10,779 nucleotides of DNA from an uncultured beta proteobacterium (GTDB lineage Bacteria; Pseudomonadota; Gammaproteobacteria; Burkholderiales; SG8-39), in contig CAIPUP010000214.1 in assembly GCA_903868285.1 (NCBI GenBank), positions 1-10,779 of the forward strand, given 5' to 3'. The position numbers and the translations under genes are program-made. A model generated the notes under the pieces. That model was not told the DNA's origin, did no database searches, and saw only the letters and a program-made list of their open reading frames with translations. Shown piece by piece: positions 1-7,177 of this stretch; the first letter of the stretch is position 1, and each line of letters opens with the position of its first letter.

Positions 1-48
1 CCGCATCCGGCGCCGCATCCGGTACTGCATCCGGTACCGCATCCCGTA
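1..48 (+). repeat. Four tandem 12-nt repeats encoding PHPx units in xdhA
   Basis: Four consecutive 12-nt units (1-12, 13-24, 25-36, 37-48) share the pattern cYgcatccSgYR and encode PHPA, PHPV, LHPV, PHPV in frame. Related XdhA proteins usually have a single LHPVQ just before the QCGFC cluster domain, so the array looks like an expansion of that site. It begins at the window edge and may extend further upstream. Confidence 0.85.
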
Positions 49-1326
49 CAACAGGCCATGATCGATGCCCATGGCTCGCAATGTGGCTTTTGCACGCCGG
101 GTTTCGTGATGTCCTTGTTCGCGCTGTACAAGACGCAACCCAATCCGGATCGGGAAGCGATCAATCAGGCGCTCTCGGGCAATCTCTGCCGCTGCACCGG
201 TTACCGGCCCATCATCGAAGCGGGTTTGGACATGGCGCGACTTGGCGCGCAACTGCCCGAGTCGGCATTGGACTGGCTCAGTGCGCCAGCGTCCCGCGCT
301 GCAGCAACGGCCGATGCTTCCATCCAAGCGGTGCGCGCCAGGCTGCAAGCCTTGCAGCAAGCTGCACCCTTGCACCTTTCGCATAGCGAAGGCGATTTTC
401 ATGCGCCGCAGTCGCTGCCTGCGCTGCTGGCGCTGCGCGCTGCATTGCCCCAGGCGCGCTTGCTGGCCGGATCGACCGATGTCGGTCTGTGGGTCACCAA
501 GCAGCATCGTGATCTGGGCAGTCTGATTTATCTCGGTCGGGTGCCCGAGTTGCAGCGTATCGCGCAGTCGGATGGCTGGCTGGAAATCGGCGCAGCGGTA
601 AGTCTCAGCGACGCCATGCCGGTACTGTTGCAGCATTACCCGAGCTTGCAAGCCTTGCTCGAGCGCTTTGCCTCGACGCCGATCAGAAATGCCGCCACGC
701 TTGGCGGCAATATCGCCAATGGATCACCCATCGGCGATTCCATGCCGGCGCTGATTGCAATTGGTGCCAGCGTGGTGCTGCGCAGTCAATCGGCATCGAG
801 AGAGTTACCGCTGGAGGCGTTCTACCTCGATTATCAAAAGACGGCGCTGCAAGCCGACGAAGTGTTGGCGTGTGTGCGGATTCCGTTGCCCGGCACCGAT
901 GGCGGGCTGCAGCAGCATGTCGCCAGCTACAAGGTGTCGCGGCGTTTCGAGCAGGATATTTCGGCGTTGTGTGCCGGGTTTTCACTCTGGCTGGAGCAAG
1001 GCCGGGTGCAATCGGCGCGCATTGCCTTTGGTGGCATGGCGGCGACGCCGCGTCGTGCCGCCGGTTGCGAGGCAGCCCTGCAAGGGCTGCGCTGGCATCG
1101 CGACACCTCGCTGGATGCCGCCTGCGCCGCACTGGCCGCGGATTACACCCCACTGACTGATTTGCGTGCCACCGCCCACTACCGGCAACTGGTGGCCGGT
1201 AATCTGTTGCGGCGCTTTTTGCTGGAGACCACCGCCGCCGGTGCTGCGACCAGTGCTGAAACCGAAGCGGCCGATGGCGTGCAGCCGGTGCTATCGCTGT
1301 ATCGCTGGAATGCGGTGTCGGCATGA
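1..1326 (+). CDS. xdhA: Xanthine dehydrogenase small subunit (FeS/FAD), 5'-truncated
   Basis: This is the electron-transfer subunit of a Rhodobacter-type xanthine dehydrogenase. It passes electrons from the molybdenum subunit through two [2Fe-2S] clusters and FAD, normally to NAD+. The reading frame is open from base 1, so the gene starts upstream; the plant-type cluster with the first four cysteines is missing from view. The second cluster is complete: QCGFC (Cys codons at 82 and 91) and CRC (187 and 193), with the usual C-x2-C-x31-C-x-C spacing. The FAD domain follows with AGSTD (466-480) and RNAATLGGN (685-711), then a CO-dehydrogenase-flavoprotein C-terminal domain to about 1240. The first 16 visible residues are an unusual Pro-His tetrapeptide repeat. 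The C-terminus is Ala/Thr/Glu-rich. The stop codon overlaps the xdhB start (ATGA). The family assignment is firm; the missing part is probably some 60-100 residues, judged from family length. Confidence 0.93.
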   Translation, partial: PHPAPHPVLHPVPHPVQQAMIDAHGSQCGFCTPGFVMSLFALYKTQPNPDREAINQALSGNLCRCTGYRPIIEAGLDMARLGAQLPESALDWLSAPASRAAATADASIQAVRARLQALQQAAPLHLSHSEGDFHAPQSLPALLALRAALPQARLLAGSTDVGLWVTKQHRDLGSLIYLGRVPELQRIAQSDGWLEIGAAVSLSDAMPVLLQHYPSLQALLERFASTPIRNAATLGGNIANGSPIGDSMPALIAIGASVVLRSQSASRELPLEAFYLDYQKTALQADEVLACVRIPLPGTDGGLQQHVASYKVSRRFEQDISALCAGFSLWLEQGRVQSARIAFGGMAATPRRAAGCEAALQGLRWHRDTSLDAACAALAADYTPLTDLRATAHYRQLVAGNLLRRFLLETTAAGAATSAETEAADGVQPVLSLYRWNAVSA

Positions 1327-3674
1327 AGGCTTCTGAGATTTCCAGGCAGACTTCGATGCAGCCCGCACAAGGCGGAGTCGGGGATTCACCAGTACACGAG
1401 AGTGCGCATTTGCATGTGTCGGGCAGCGCCACCTACATCGACGACATCGCCGAGGCGCGCGGCACGCTGCATGCGGCACTCGGTCTGTCGACGCGGGCGC
1501 ATGCACGCATCCTGCATCTCGATCTCGAGCCGGTGCGGCGCGCCCCGGGTGTGGTGGCGGTGTTGCAGGCGACGGACATCCCGGGTTTGAACAACTTCGG
1601 CCCTATTCTGCAGGACGATCCCATCCTCGCCCCGGGGCTGGTGCAGTGTGTCGGCCAACCGATTTTTGCCGTCGCTGCCACTACCGTCGAGCAGGCGCGG
1701 CGCGCAGCACGGCTGGCGCGCATCGAGTACCAAGACCTGCCAGCGATTTTCGATACCGACAGCGCGATTCGTGCCGGCTCGTTTGTCCTGCCCAGCATGC
1801 GGCTGGCTCAAGGCGATGCGGCTGCCGCCCTGGCCGGCGCGCCGCAGCGGCTGGGCGGGCGTTTTGTCATCGGCGCTCAGGAGCAGTTCTATCTCGAAGG
1901 GCAGATCGCCTACGCCTTGCCGCGCGAAGACGGTCAGATGCTGGTGCACAACTCCACCCAGCATCCGGGCGAAGTGCAGTACCAGGTGGCGCATGCGCTG
2001 GGCATCGAAGCGCATCGGGTGGTGGTGGAGTGTCGTCGCATGGGCGGTGGCTTTGGCGGCAAGGAGTCCCAGGCAGCGTTGTTTGCCTGTGTCGCCGCGC
2101 TGCTGGCGCAGGCCACCGGCAGGCCGGTGAAGTACCGCGCCGATCGAGATGACGACATGCTGATCACCGGCAAGCGCCACGACTTCACGGTCGACTACAA
2201 GGCCGGCTTTGATCAGAGCGGCTTGTTGCTCGGGCTCGATCTCGCTCTGGCCTCGCGCTGTGGTTATTCGGCAGATTTGTCAGGGCCGGTGAACGATCGC
2301 GCCATGACCCATGCGGACAATTGCTATGTTCTTGAAAACATTGAAATAATTTCGCATCGCTGCAAAACCAACATGCAGTCGGCGACAGCCTTTCGCGGCT
2401 TTGGCGGACCGCAGGGCATGCTCGCCACGGAGCAGGTGCTGGATGAAATTGCCCGCCATCTGGGCATGGATGCGCTGGATGTGCGGCGGCGTAATTTCTA
2501 TCAGCCCGGCGTGCGTGATGTCACCCACTACGGCCAGAAGCTCGAGGACTTCATCATGCCGGCGCTGTTCGATGCGCTGGAGCAGTCCTCGGACTATCGC
2601 GCCCGTCGCCAGCAGATCAAGGCCTGGAATGCCAGCCAACCGGTGATCCGGCGCGGTCTTGCCATCACACCGGTGAAGTTCGGCATTTCCTTTACCTCCA
2701 CCATGCTCAATCAGGCCGGTGCGCTGGTGAATGTCTACACCGACGGCACGGTGCTGCTCAATCATGGCGGCACCGAAATGGGTCAGGGTCTGTTCACCAA
2801 GGTGGCGCAGATCGTGGCCGAGGTTTTTGCCATTGATCTGTCGCGCGTGCGCAGCACCGCTTCGGATACCGCCAGGGTGCCCAATGCCTCGGCCACCGCT
2901 GCGTCCTCCGGGGCGGATCTCAATGGCAAGGCGGCACAGGCGGCAGCGCTGGAGATCCGTAACCGCATGCGTGATTTCGCGGCCAGTCATTTCAGCGTTG
3001 ACCTTGCTGACGTGCGCTTTACCGGCAATATGGTTCAGGCCGGCGCACAGCAAGTGTCGTTCGCTGCCCTGGCCAAGCTGTGCTGGATGCATCGTGTCTC
3101 GCTCTCGGCCACCGGCTACTACCGCACACCGAAGATTGCCTATGACGCCCAGACGCTGCGCGGCCGGCCGTTTTTTTATTTCGCCTATGGTGCGGCGGTG
3201 GCCGAGGTGGCGATCGACACGCTCACCGGCGAGTCGCGGCTGTTGCGCGCTGACATCCTGCATGACGTCGGTCGCTCGCTCAATCCGGCGCTGGATCGCG
3301 GGCAGATCGAGGGCGGCTTCGTGCAGGGCATGGGCTGGCTGACCAGCGAGGCGCTGGTGTGGCATCCGCAAACCGGCCGCCTGCTGACGCACTCGCCGTC
3401 GACCTACAAGATTCCGGTGGCCGGGGATGTGCCGGCCGATTTCCGGGTGCAGTTGTGGCAGGAGGGCGAGAACCATGAGGACACGGTGTTTCGCTCCAAG
3501 GCAGTGGGCGAGCCACCGCTGATGCTGGCGATGTCGGTGTTCTTTGCCATCAAGGATGCGATAGCGTCGGTGGCAGGCGCCGGCAGCCGGCTCAGCCCGC
3601 GGCTGGATGCGCCGGCCACGCCGGAGGCCATCCTGATGGCGGTGCAGGAACTGCGACAGCGTGCGGCGCAGTGA
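1323..3674 (+). CDS. xdhB: Xanthine dehydrogenase molybdopterin-binding large subunit
   Basis: This is the catalytic subunit that hydroxylates hypoxanthine and xanthine at the molybdenum cofactor, ending in urate. At 783 residues it has normal length for the Rhodobacter XdhB type. Residues about 25-150 form the a/b hammerhead domain, and the rest is the molybdopterin-binding region. Active-site residues are intact by motif alignment: STQ (Gln213), GGGFGGKE (Glu248, bovine Glu802), DRAMTH (Arg326, bovine Arg880), AFRGFGG (Arg358, bovine Arg912), GISFT (Phe457), GTEMGQG (Gln488) and VGEPP (Glu730, the general base, bovine Glu1261). This supports true xanthine dehydrogenase activity. The start at 1323 overlaps the xdhA stop by 4 bases; ATG 1356 (residue 12) is an alternative. 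Its stop overlaps the xdhC start, so the three genes are probably translationally coupled. Confidence 0.96.
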   Translation: MKASEISRQTSMQPAQGGVGDSPVHESAHLHVSGSATYIDDIAEARGTLHAALGLSTRAHARILHLDLEPVRRAPGVVAVLQATDIPGLNNFGPILQDDPILAPGLVQCVGQPIFAVAATTVEQARRAARLARIEYQDLPAIFDTDSAIRAGSFVLPSMRLAQGDAAAALAGAPQRLGGRFVIGAQEQFYLEGQIAYALPREDGQMLVHNSTQHPGEVQYQVAHALGIEAHRVVVECRRMGGGFGGKESQAALFACVAALLAQATGRPVKYRADRDDDMLITGKRHDFTVDYKAGFDQSGLLLGLDLALASRCGYSADLSGPVNDRAMTHADNCYVLENIEIISHRCKTNMQSATAFRGFGGPQGMLATEQVLDEIARHLGMDALDVRRRNFYQPGVRDVTHYGQKLEDFIMPALFDALEQSSDYRARRQQIKAWNASQPVIRRGLAITPVKFGISFTSTMLNQAGALVNVYTDGTVLLNHGGTEMGQGLFTKVAQIVAEVFAIDLSRVRSTASDTARVPNASATAASSGADLNGKAAQAAALEIRNRMRDFAASHFSVDLADVRFTGNMVQAGAQQVSFAALAKLCWMHRVSLSATGYYRTPKIAYDAQTLRGRPFFYFAYGAAVAEVAIDTLTGESRLLRADILHDVGRSLNPALDRGQIEGGFVQGMGWLTSEALVWHPQTGRLLTHSPSTYKIPVAGDVPADFRVQLWQEGENHEDTVFRSKAVGEPPLMLAMSVFFAIKDAIASVAGAGSRLSPRLDAPATPEAILMAVQELRQRAAQ

Positions 3675-4717
3675 CCGCTGCCTCGGGTAGCAGCGGCTGG
3701 CTGCAGGACCTGGCGCGCATTGGTGCCAGCGGCGAAGCGGCGGTGTTGATCACGGTCGCTGCTGCCAGCGGCTCCACGCCACGTCCGGCCGGCACACGCA
3801 TGCTGGTGACCAGGGACGCGCTCTACGGCACCATCGGTGGCGGACATCTGGAATGGAAGGCCATGGCGGAGGCGCGTCGCCGGCTGGCCGGCGCCGCTGC
3901 GCTGGCGGACCGAGCTGAAACCCATCCGCCCGTGGCCAGCCTGGTTGATTACGCACTGGGACCCAGTCTGGGTCAATGCTGTGGTGGTGCAGTGAGTCTG
4001 GTGTTCGAATACCTGAAGCCCGGCCTGCCCGGCTGGCTGCAACAACTGCCGCAGCATCCCAGCCCTGCGCTCTGGCATGCGACCTGGCTGAACGGACCAG
4101 GGCCGCGGCTGCTGCAAGGTGCACTGTCGTCGGCAGCGACGGTTGCATGGACCACAGCCGAGGCCTTGCATGGCTGGCATGGCCTGCACGGCGAAGCTTT
4201 GGGCGGTGGGCAAGTATTGCTGCAAAGACTCGATTTGCCGACGTGGCAGATCGCGCTATTTGGCGCAGGGCATGTTGGTCGCGCGCTGGTGCAGGTGCTG
4301 GCCGGGTTGCCCTGCCAGGTGCGCTGGATCGATAGCCGTGCGCAGGCCTTCGATGGTTTGGCGGGATTGGCTGGCAATGTGCACTGCATCCCCTGCCAGC
4401 ATGAGGCCGAACTGATCGATGAGGCGGCGCAATTGCCTGCCGGCAGTGATGTGCTGGTGATGACGCACAGCCACGCGCTGGATCAGCAACTGTGCGAAGT
4501 GCTGCTGCGACGTGGTGATTTGTCGTATCTCGGTTTGATTGGGTCAGCCACCAAGCGCAGTTTGTTCGAACGACGTCTGGCCGAGCGTGGCATCAGCGCC
4601 GCACAATTGGGGCGTCTGACTTGCCCCATCGGCATTGCCGGTATCAGCGGCAAGGAGCCGGGTGTAATCGCAGTGGCGATTGCTGCGCAGTTATTGCAGC
4701 GTCGGCAGCAGGGCTGA
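3671..4717 (+). CDS. xdhC: Xanthine dehydrogenase accessory protein XdhC
   Basis: XdhC binds the molybdenum cofactor, supports its sulfuration together with a cysteine desulfurase, and hands it to the XdhAB apoenzyme in the cytoplasm. The 348-residue product has the XdhC/CoxI N-terminal domain with GSTPRPAGTRM (34-44), GTIGGGHLEW (53-62) and GQCCGG (Cys103, Cys104). A Rossmann-type C-terminal domain follows with LFGAGHVGRAL (196-206), MTHSHALD (264-271), YLGLIGSATKR (286-296) and IAGISGKEP (322-330). The start is GTG at 3671, giving a GTGA overlap with the xdhB stop. No convincing ribosome-binding site stands directly before it, which fits coupled translation. No second chaperone gene is visible in the window, so this protein may also serve the downstream hydroxylase (inference). 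Confidence 0.94.
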   Translation: MTAASGSSGWLQDLARIGASGEAAVLITVAAASGSTPRPAGTRMLVTRDALYGTIGGGHLEWKAMAEARRRLAGAAALADRAETHPPVASLVDYALGPSLGQCCGGAVSLVFEYLKPGLPGWLQQLPQHPSPALWHATWLNGPGPRLLQGALSSAATVAWTTAEALHGWHGLHGEALGGGQVLLQRLDLPTWQIALFGAGHVGRALVQVLAGLPCQVRWIDSRAQAFDGLAGLAGNVHCIPCQHEAELIDEAAQLPAGSDVLVMTHSHALDQQLCEVLLRRGDLSYLGLIGSATKRSLFERRLAERGISAAQLGRLTCPIGIAGISGKEPGVIAVAIAAQLLQRRQQG

Positions 4718-4780
4718 CGCGATCCGGTAACATTTCGGCTTCTATTCGTTATTGAGCCGCTAACCTGGAAAGCCCCGCGC
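4718..4780 (+). promoter_or_regulatory. xdhC-puuD spacer with puuD ribosome-binding site
   Basis: A 63-base spacer precedes puuD. GGAAAG at 4767-4772 sits 8 bases before the puuD ATG and is a reasonable Shine-Dalgarno sequence. A weak 5-bp inverted repeat (CGGCT 4736-4740, AGCCG 4755-4759) surrounds an AT-richer loop. No good sigma-70 promoter is evident, so puuD probably belongs to the xdhABC transcript. Confidence 0.4.
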
Positions 4781-5980
4781 ATGGAAGCCTATTTCGTTGA
4801 CTGGTTGAGCCTGCTGGCGCGCTGGTTGCATCTGATCACCGGCATCGCCTGGATCGGTGCCTCGTTTTATTTCATCTGGCTGGACAACCATCTCGAGCCT
4901 TATCAGGGTGAGAACAAGCGCGTCTATGGCGAGTTGTGGTCGGTGCACGGCGGCGGCTTCTATCACAAGCAAAAATATCTGCTCGGGCCGGAGCGCATTC
5001 CGGAAACCCTGCACTGGTTCAAATGGGAGGCCTACTGGACCTGGATCAGCGGCATGCTGATGCTGGGCATCGTCTACTGGTGGGGCGCCAGCACCATGCT
5101 GATCGATCGGTCAGTGGCTGATCTGTCGAGCACATCGGCCATCGCCATCAGTGCCGGATCGCTGCTGGCGGGATGGCTGATCTATGACCTCTTGTGTCGT
5201 CTGATACGCAATGATGCAGTGCTGGGCGCGGTGATCTATCTGTTGCTGGTGGCGGCAGCCTGGGGCTTCCAGCAGGTGTTCAGCGCCCGTGCCGCTTATA
5301 TCCATGTCGGCGCCACCATTGGCACCATCATGGTGGCGAGTGTGTTCTTCATCATCATTCCCGGTCAGCGCAAGATGGTCGAGGCCATTCGTGCCGGACA
5401 GACCCCCGATCCGGCGCCGGGCCTCGACGGCAAGCGCCGTTCGGTGCACAACAACTATTTCACCCTGCCGGTGGTGCTGATCATGGTCAGCAATCACTAC
5501 CCCATGACCTATGGTCATCCGCATGCATGGCTGGTGCTGGCGGTGATCGGTGCGGCCGGCGTGCTGGTGCGGCATTTTTTCAATCTGCGTCATCGCGGGC
5601 GGATTGCCCCGGGCTATCCCTTGGCGGCATTGGCCTTGCTGGCGGCATTGGCGGTTGCCATCGCGCCGCTGCGGCCGGCTGCACCTAGCGGCGGTGCTGC
5701 CGAGGCATCGGCCGAAAAGGTGACGATGCAGCAGGTGCAGGCCATCATCAGCGCACGTTGCGTGTCATGTCATGCTGCGCAGCCGACCCAGCCGGGCTTT
5801 GCCCAGCCACCGGGTGGCGTGATGCTGGATAGTGCCGAGCGGATACAGCAACAGGCGGGGCGCATCCATCAGCAGGCGGTGCTGGCCAGGGTCATGCCAC
5901 CGGGCAATCTCACCGGCATCACCGACGAGGAGCGGGCTACCCTGGGACGTTGGTTGCTGCAGTCGTCCCAGGGCAATTAA
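4781..5980 (+). CDS. puuD: Membrane urate hydroxylase PuuD with C-terminal cytochrome c domain
   Basis: PuuD oxidises urate to 5-hydroxyisourate in the cytoplasmic membrane and, unlike soluble uricase, delivers electrons to a c-type haem rather than making hydrogen peroxide. The 399-residue product starts with the urate-oxidase N domain (Urate_ox_N, formerly DUF989): about eight hydrophobic segments, near residues 8-33, 86-106, 118-140, 147-165, 175-193, 226-238, 248-266 and 280-297, with several conserved-looking His (17, 38, 56, 62, 78). After an Ala/Pro linker (298-312) comes a monohaem cytochrome c domain with CVSCH (327-331) and a likely axial Met372 in VMPPGN. It lies directly after xdhABC, so urate made by XdhAB would be its substrate. 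Length and domain order match the family. Downstream enzymes for 5-hydroxyisourate are not present here. Confidence 0.93.
   Translation: MEAYFVDWLSLLARWLHLITGIAWIGASFYFIWLDNHLEPYQGENKRVYGELWSVHGGGFYHKQKYLLGPERIPETLHWFKWEAYWTWISGMLMLGIVYWWGASTMLIDRSVADLSSTSAIAISAGSLLAGWLIYDLLCRLIRNDAVLGAVIYLLLVAAAWGFQQVFSARAAYIHVGATIGTIMVASVFFIIIPGQRKMVEAIRAGQTPDPAPGLDGKRRSVHNNYFTLPVVLIMVSNHYPMTYGHPHAWLVLAVIGAAGVLVRHFFNLRHRGRIAPGYPLAALALLAALAVAIAPLRPAAPSGGAAEASAEKVTMQQVQAIISARCVSCHAAQPTQPGFAQPPGGVMLDSAERIQQQAGRIHQQAVLARVMPPGNLTGITDEERATLGRWLLQSSQGN
5940..5973. terminator. Perfect 10-bp inverted repeat at the convergent puuD/binding-protein junction
   Basis: CCCTGGGACG (5940-5949) and CGTCCCAGGG (5964-5973) are exact reverse complements around a 14-base loop, inside the last codons of puuD. 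The two converging genes end only 17 bases apart, so a hairpin here could stop or stabilise transcripts from either side. There is no T-tract on either strand, so an intrinsic terminator is not proven; it could be a 3' stabilising hairpin or simply a coding coincidence. Confidence 0.35.
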
Positions 5981-5997
5981 GCACTAGCCTGCTTGCT

Positions 5998-7005
5998 TCA
6001 GGGCATCACTTTCAGATCGCGCACAAACTGCGTGGTGTAGGCCTGGCGGAAATCGACATCGGCCTTGAGCAGGCCGTTGCCGACCATGGTGTCGTAGGTG
6101 CGCTTCCAGCGTGCGTCGGTGATGATGCCGATGCCCATCTTCTCGGCGTCGCCGCCGGTCAGCACCTTGGTTTCCTTGAGCTTGGCGATGGCATAGGCGA
6201 TCTGCTCATCGGTCATGTTCGGATTGTCTTTCTTGATCATGGCGTTGGCCGGCGCAGGATCGGCGAAGTAGCTCTTCCAGCCTTCCATCGAAGCACGCAC
6301 GAAGCGTCCTACCATGTCGGGCTTTTCCTTCACCAGTCGTTGCAGTGTCACGACGGTGGTGCCATAGGGCGGGAAGCCGTCATCGGCGAACAGATGGAAG
6401 CGCACCTTGGCGCCCTGCTTCTGCGCTGCCAGCGGCTCGGAGGACAGGTAGGCCTGCTGCACCGTGTTCTTGTCGGCGAGGAAGGGCTGCAGGTTGAAGG
6501 TGTAGGGGCGGGTCTGCTCTTCGGTCAGGTTGTACTTGGTCTTGAGCCACGGCCACCAGCTGGAGCGGCCGGCGGTGGCGACCAGGATGGTCTTGCCCTT
6601 GAGCGAGGCCAGGTTGGCAACATCCTCATACGACATCAGGCCCTGCAGGTCTTTCTGGAACGACGCGCCAACGGTCACCACCGGCAGGCCCTGTTCGATG
6701 GCCTTGAGCACCGAGAAGTCGTAGCTCATCAGGAACTCGGTCTGGCCGGCGGTCAGCAGTTGCAGGCCGTTGACCTGCGGTCCACCCATCTTGATGCTGA
6801 CATCCAGACCATGCTTTTTGTACAGGCCGGTGGCAACCGCCTGATAGAAGCCACCATGCTCGGCCTGGGCGAACCAGCTGGTGAGAAAGGTGACTTTGTC
6901 CTGCGCCGAGGCAAGCGGTGAGGCAAGCGATGTCAGCGCAAAGGCGAGCGCGGCCAGCAGGCCGCCAAGGCTGCCGGCGTAGCGGCGGGAAACAGGGTGT
7001 GGCAC
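5998..7005 (-). CDS. NMT1/THI5-like ABC transporter substrate-binding protein
   Basis: This is a periplasmic binding protein of the NMT1/THI5-like (SsuA/ThiY) group, 335 residues, that would capture a small heterocycle for an ABC importer. The N-terminus has Arg7-Arg8, a hydrophobic core (about 12-26) and a signal-peptidase I site ASA/QD after residue 34. The mature part opens with the family signature TSWFAQAEHGGFYQA, followed by GLYKKHGLDV, a GGPQ loop, and later DDGFPPYGTT and GIGIITDARW. The start is GTG at 7005, chosen because GGAGGA (7018-7013) lies 7 bases upstream. Permease and ATPase genes are absent from the window. Family members near xanthine dehydrogenase genes are usually assigned to purine or pyrimidine-like ligands; here a purine ligand is inferred only from context. 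A 12-nt duplication lies in its signal peptide. Confidence 0.88.
   Translation of the reverse strand: MPHPVSRRYAGSLGGLLAALAFALTSLASPLASAQDKVTFLTSWFAQAEHGGFYQAVATGLYKKHGLDVSIKMGGPQVNGLQLLTAGQTEFLMSYDFSVLKAIEQGLPVVTVGASFQKDLQGLMSYEDVANLASLKGKTILVATAGRSSWWPWLKTKYNLTEEQTRPYTFNLQPFLADKNTVQQAYLSSEPLAAQKQGAKVRFHLFADDGFPPYGTTVVTLQRLVKEKPDMVGRFVRASMEGWKSYFADPAPANAMIKKDNPNMTDEQIAYAIAKLKETKVLTGGDAEKMGIGIITDARWKRTYDTMVGNGLLKADVDFRQAYTTQFVRDLKVMP
6908..6931 (-). repeat. 12-nt tandem duplication in the signal peptide
   Basis: gaggcaagcggt (6908-6919) and gaggcaagcgat (6920-6931) differ at one base. On the minus strand they encode SLAS-PLAS, just before the ASA/QD cleavage site of the binding-protein signal peptide. 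Confidence 0.8.
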
Positions 7006-7012
7006 GGTGTGG

Positions 7013-7018
7013 TCCTCC
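7013..7018 (-). promoter_or_regulatory. Ribosome-binding site of the binding-protein gene
   Basis: GGAGGA on the minus strand, 7 bases before the GTG at 7005. It is the strongest Shine-Dalgarno sequence in the window and decides the GTG start. Confidence 0.75.
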
Positions 7019-7050
7019 GGATGGATAAGGCTTGGGTGGATGAGGGCTTG
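7019..7050 (-). repeat. Two imperfect 16-nt direct repeats in the binding-protein leader
   Basis: Read on the minus strand, CAAGCCCTCATCCACC (7050-7035) is followed at once by CAAGCCTTATCCATCC (7034-7019). They match in CAAGCC and ATCCA, with one shifted base. Each carries a tYATCC core able to pair, with one mismatch, to the GGAGGA Shine-Dalgarno sequence directly downstream. A role in translation control is inference. Confidence 0.55.
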
Positions 7051-7063
7051 TGAGCGATTTCAA

Positions 7064-7090
7064 TCCGTCTGAACGCAATCGCAGACTGGA
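7064..7090. repeat. Imperfect inverted repeat, possible operator or leader hairpin
   Basis: TCCGTCTG (7064-7071) and CAGACTGGA (7082-7090) form a stem with one bulged base around a 10-base loop. It lies between a possible minus-strand -10 element and the binding-protein start, so it could be a leader hairpin or a regulator site. Confidence 0.3.
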
Positions 7091-7102
7091 ATCGGACGGG
7101 CA

Positions 7103-7108
7103 ACTATA
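7103..7108 (-). promoter_or_regulatory. Possible -10 element for the binding-protein gene
   Basis: TATAGT on the minus strand matches five of six bases of the sigma-70 -10 consensus. The position 17 bases upstream (gccgag) is not a good -35, so the promoter would be weak or activator-dependent. The leader would be about 90 bases long. Confidence 0.25.
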
Positions 7109-7177
7109 GCGCAGGCTTTTGCCCGCTCGGCCAGCGCTGTTCGACTCGCTTTGCTGCGGTATCCGAGCTGCCCGAGA

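Noticed and set aside
1..48. Phase-variable switch at the xdhA repeat
   Set aside because: The unit is 12 bases, so changes in copy number keep the reading frame and cannot switch the gene off.
683..1432. 249-codon minus-strand frame across the xdhA/xdhB junction
   Set aside because: It overlaps two well-supported coupled genes and has Arg/Pro/His-rich composition typical of antisense GC-rich frames.
2325..2370. AT-richer patch in xdhB as a sign of inserted DNA
   Set aside because: It encodes the conserved DNCYVLENIEI...CKTN segment, so it is ordinary codon variation.
2280..3476. 398-codon minus-strand frame inside xdhB
   Set aside because: XdhB motifs run through the whole region on the plus strand; the antisense product is His/Arg-rich with no domain.
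4736..4759. 5-bp inverted repeat before puuD as a terminator after xdhC
   Set aside because: The stem is short, the loop long, and no T-tract follows; puuD lies close in the same direction.
5979..5994. AAGCA/TGCTT inverted repeat in the convergent gap
   Set aside because: Only 5 AT-rich base pairs and no T-tract; much weaker than the 10-bp repeat at 5940-5973.
5950..6921. Long open frame of 323 codons on the plus strand, opposite the binding-protein gene
   Set aside because: It mirrors a gene with a clear signal peptide, Shine-Dalgarno sequence and family motifs; its protein is Gly/Leu/His-rich with no recognisable domain, as expected for antisense frames in GC-rich DNA.
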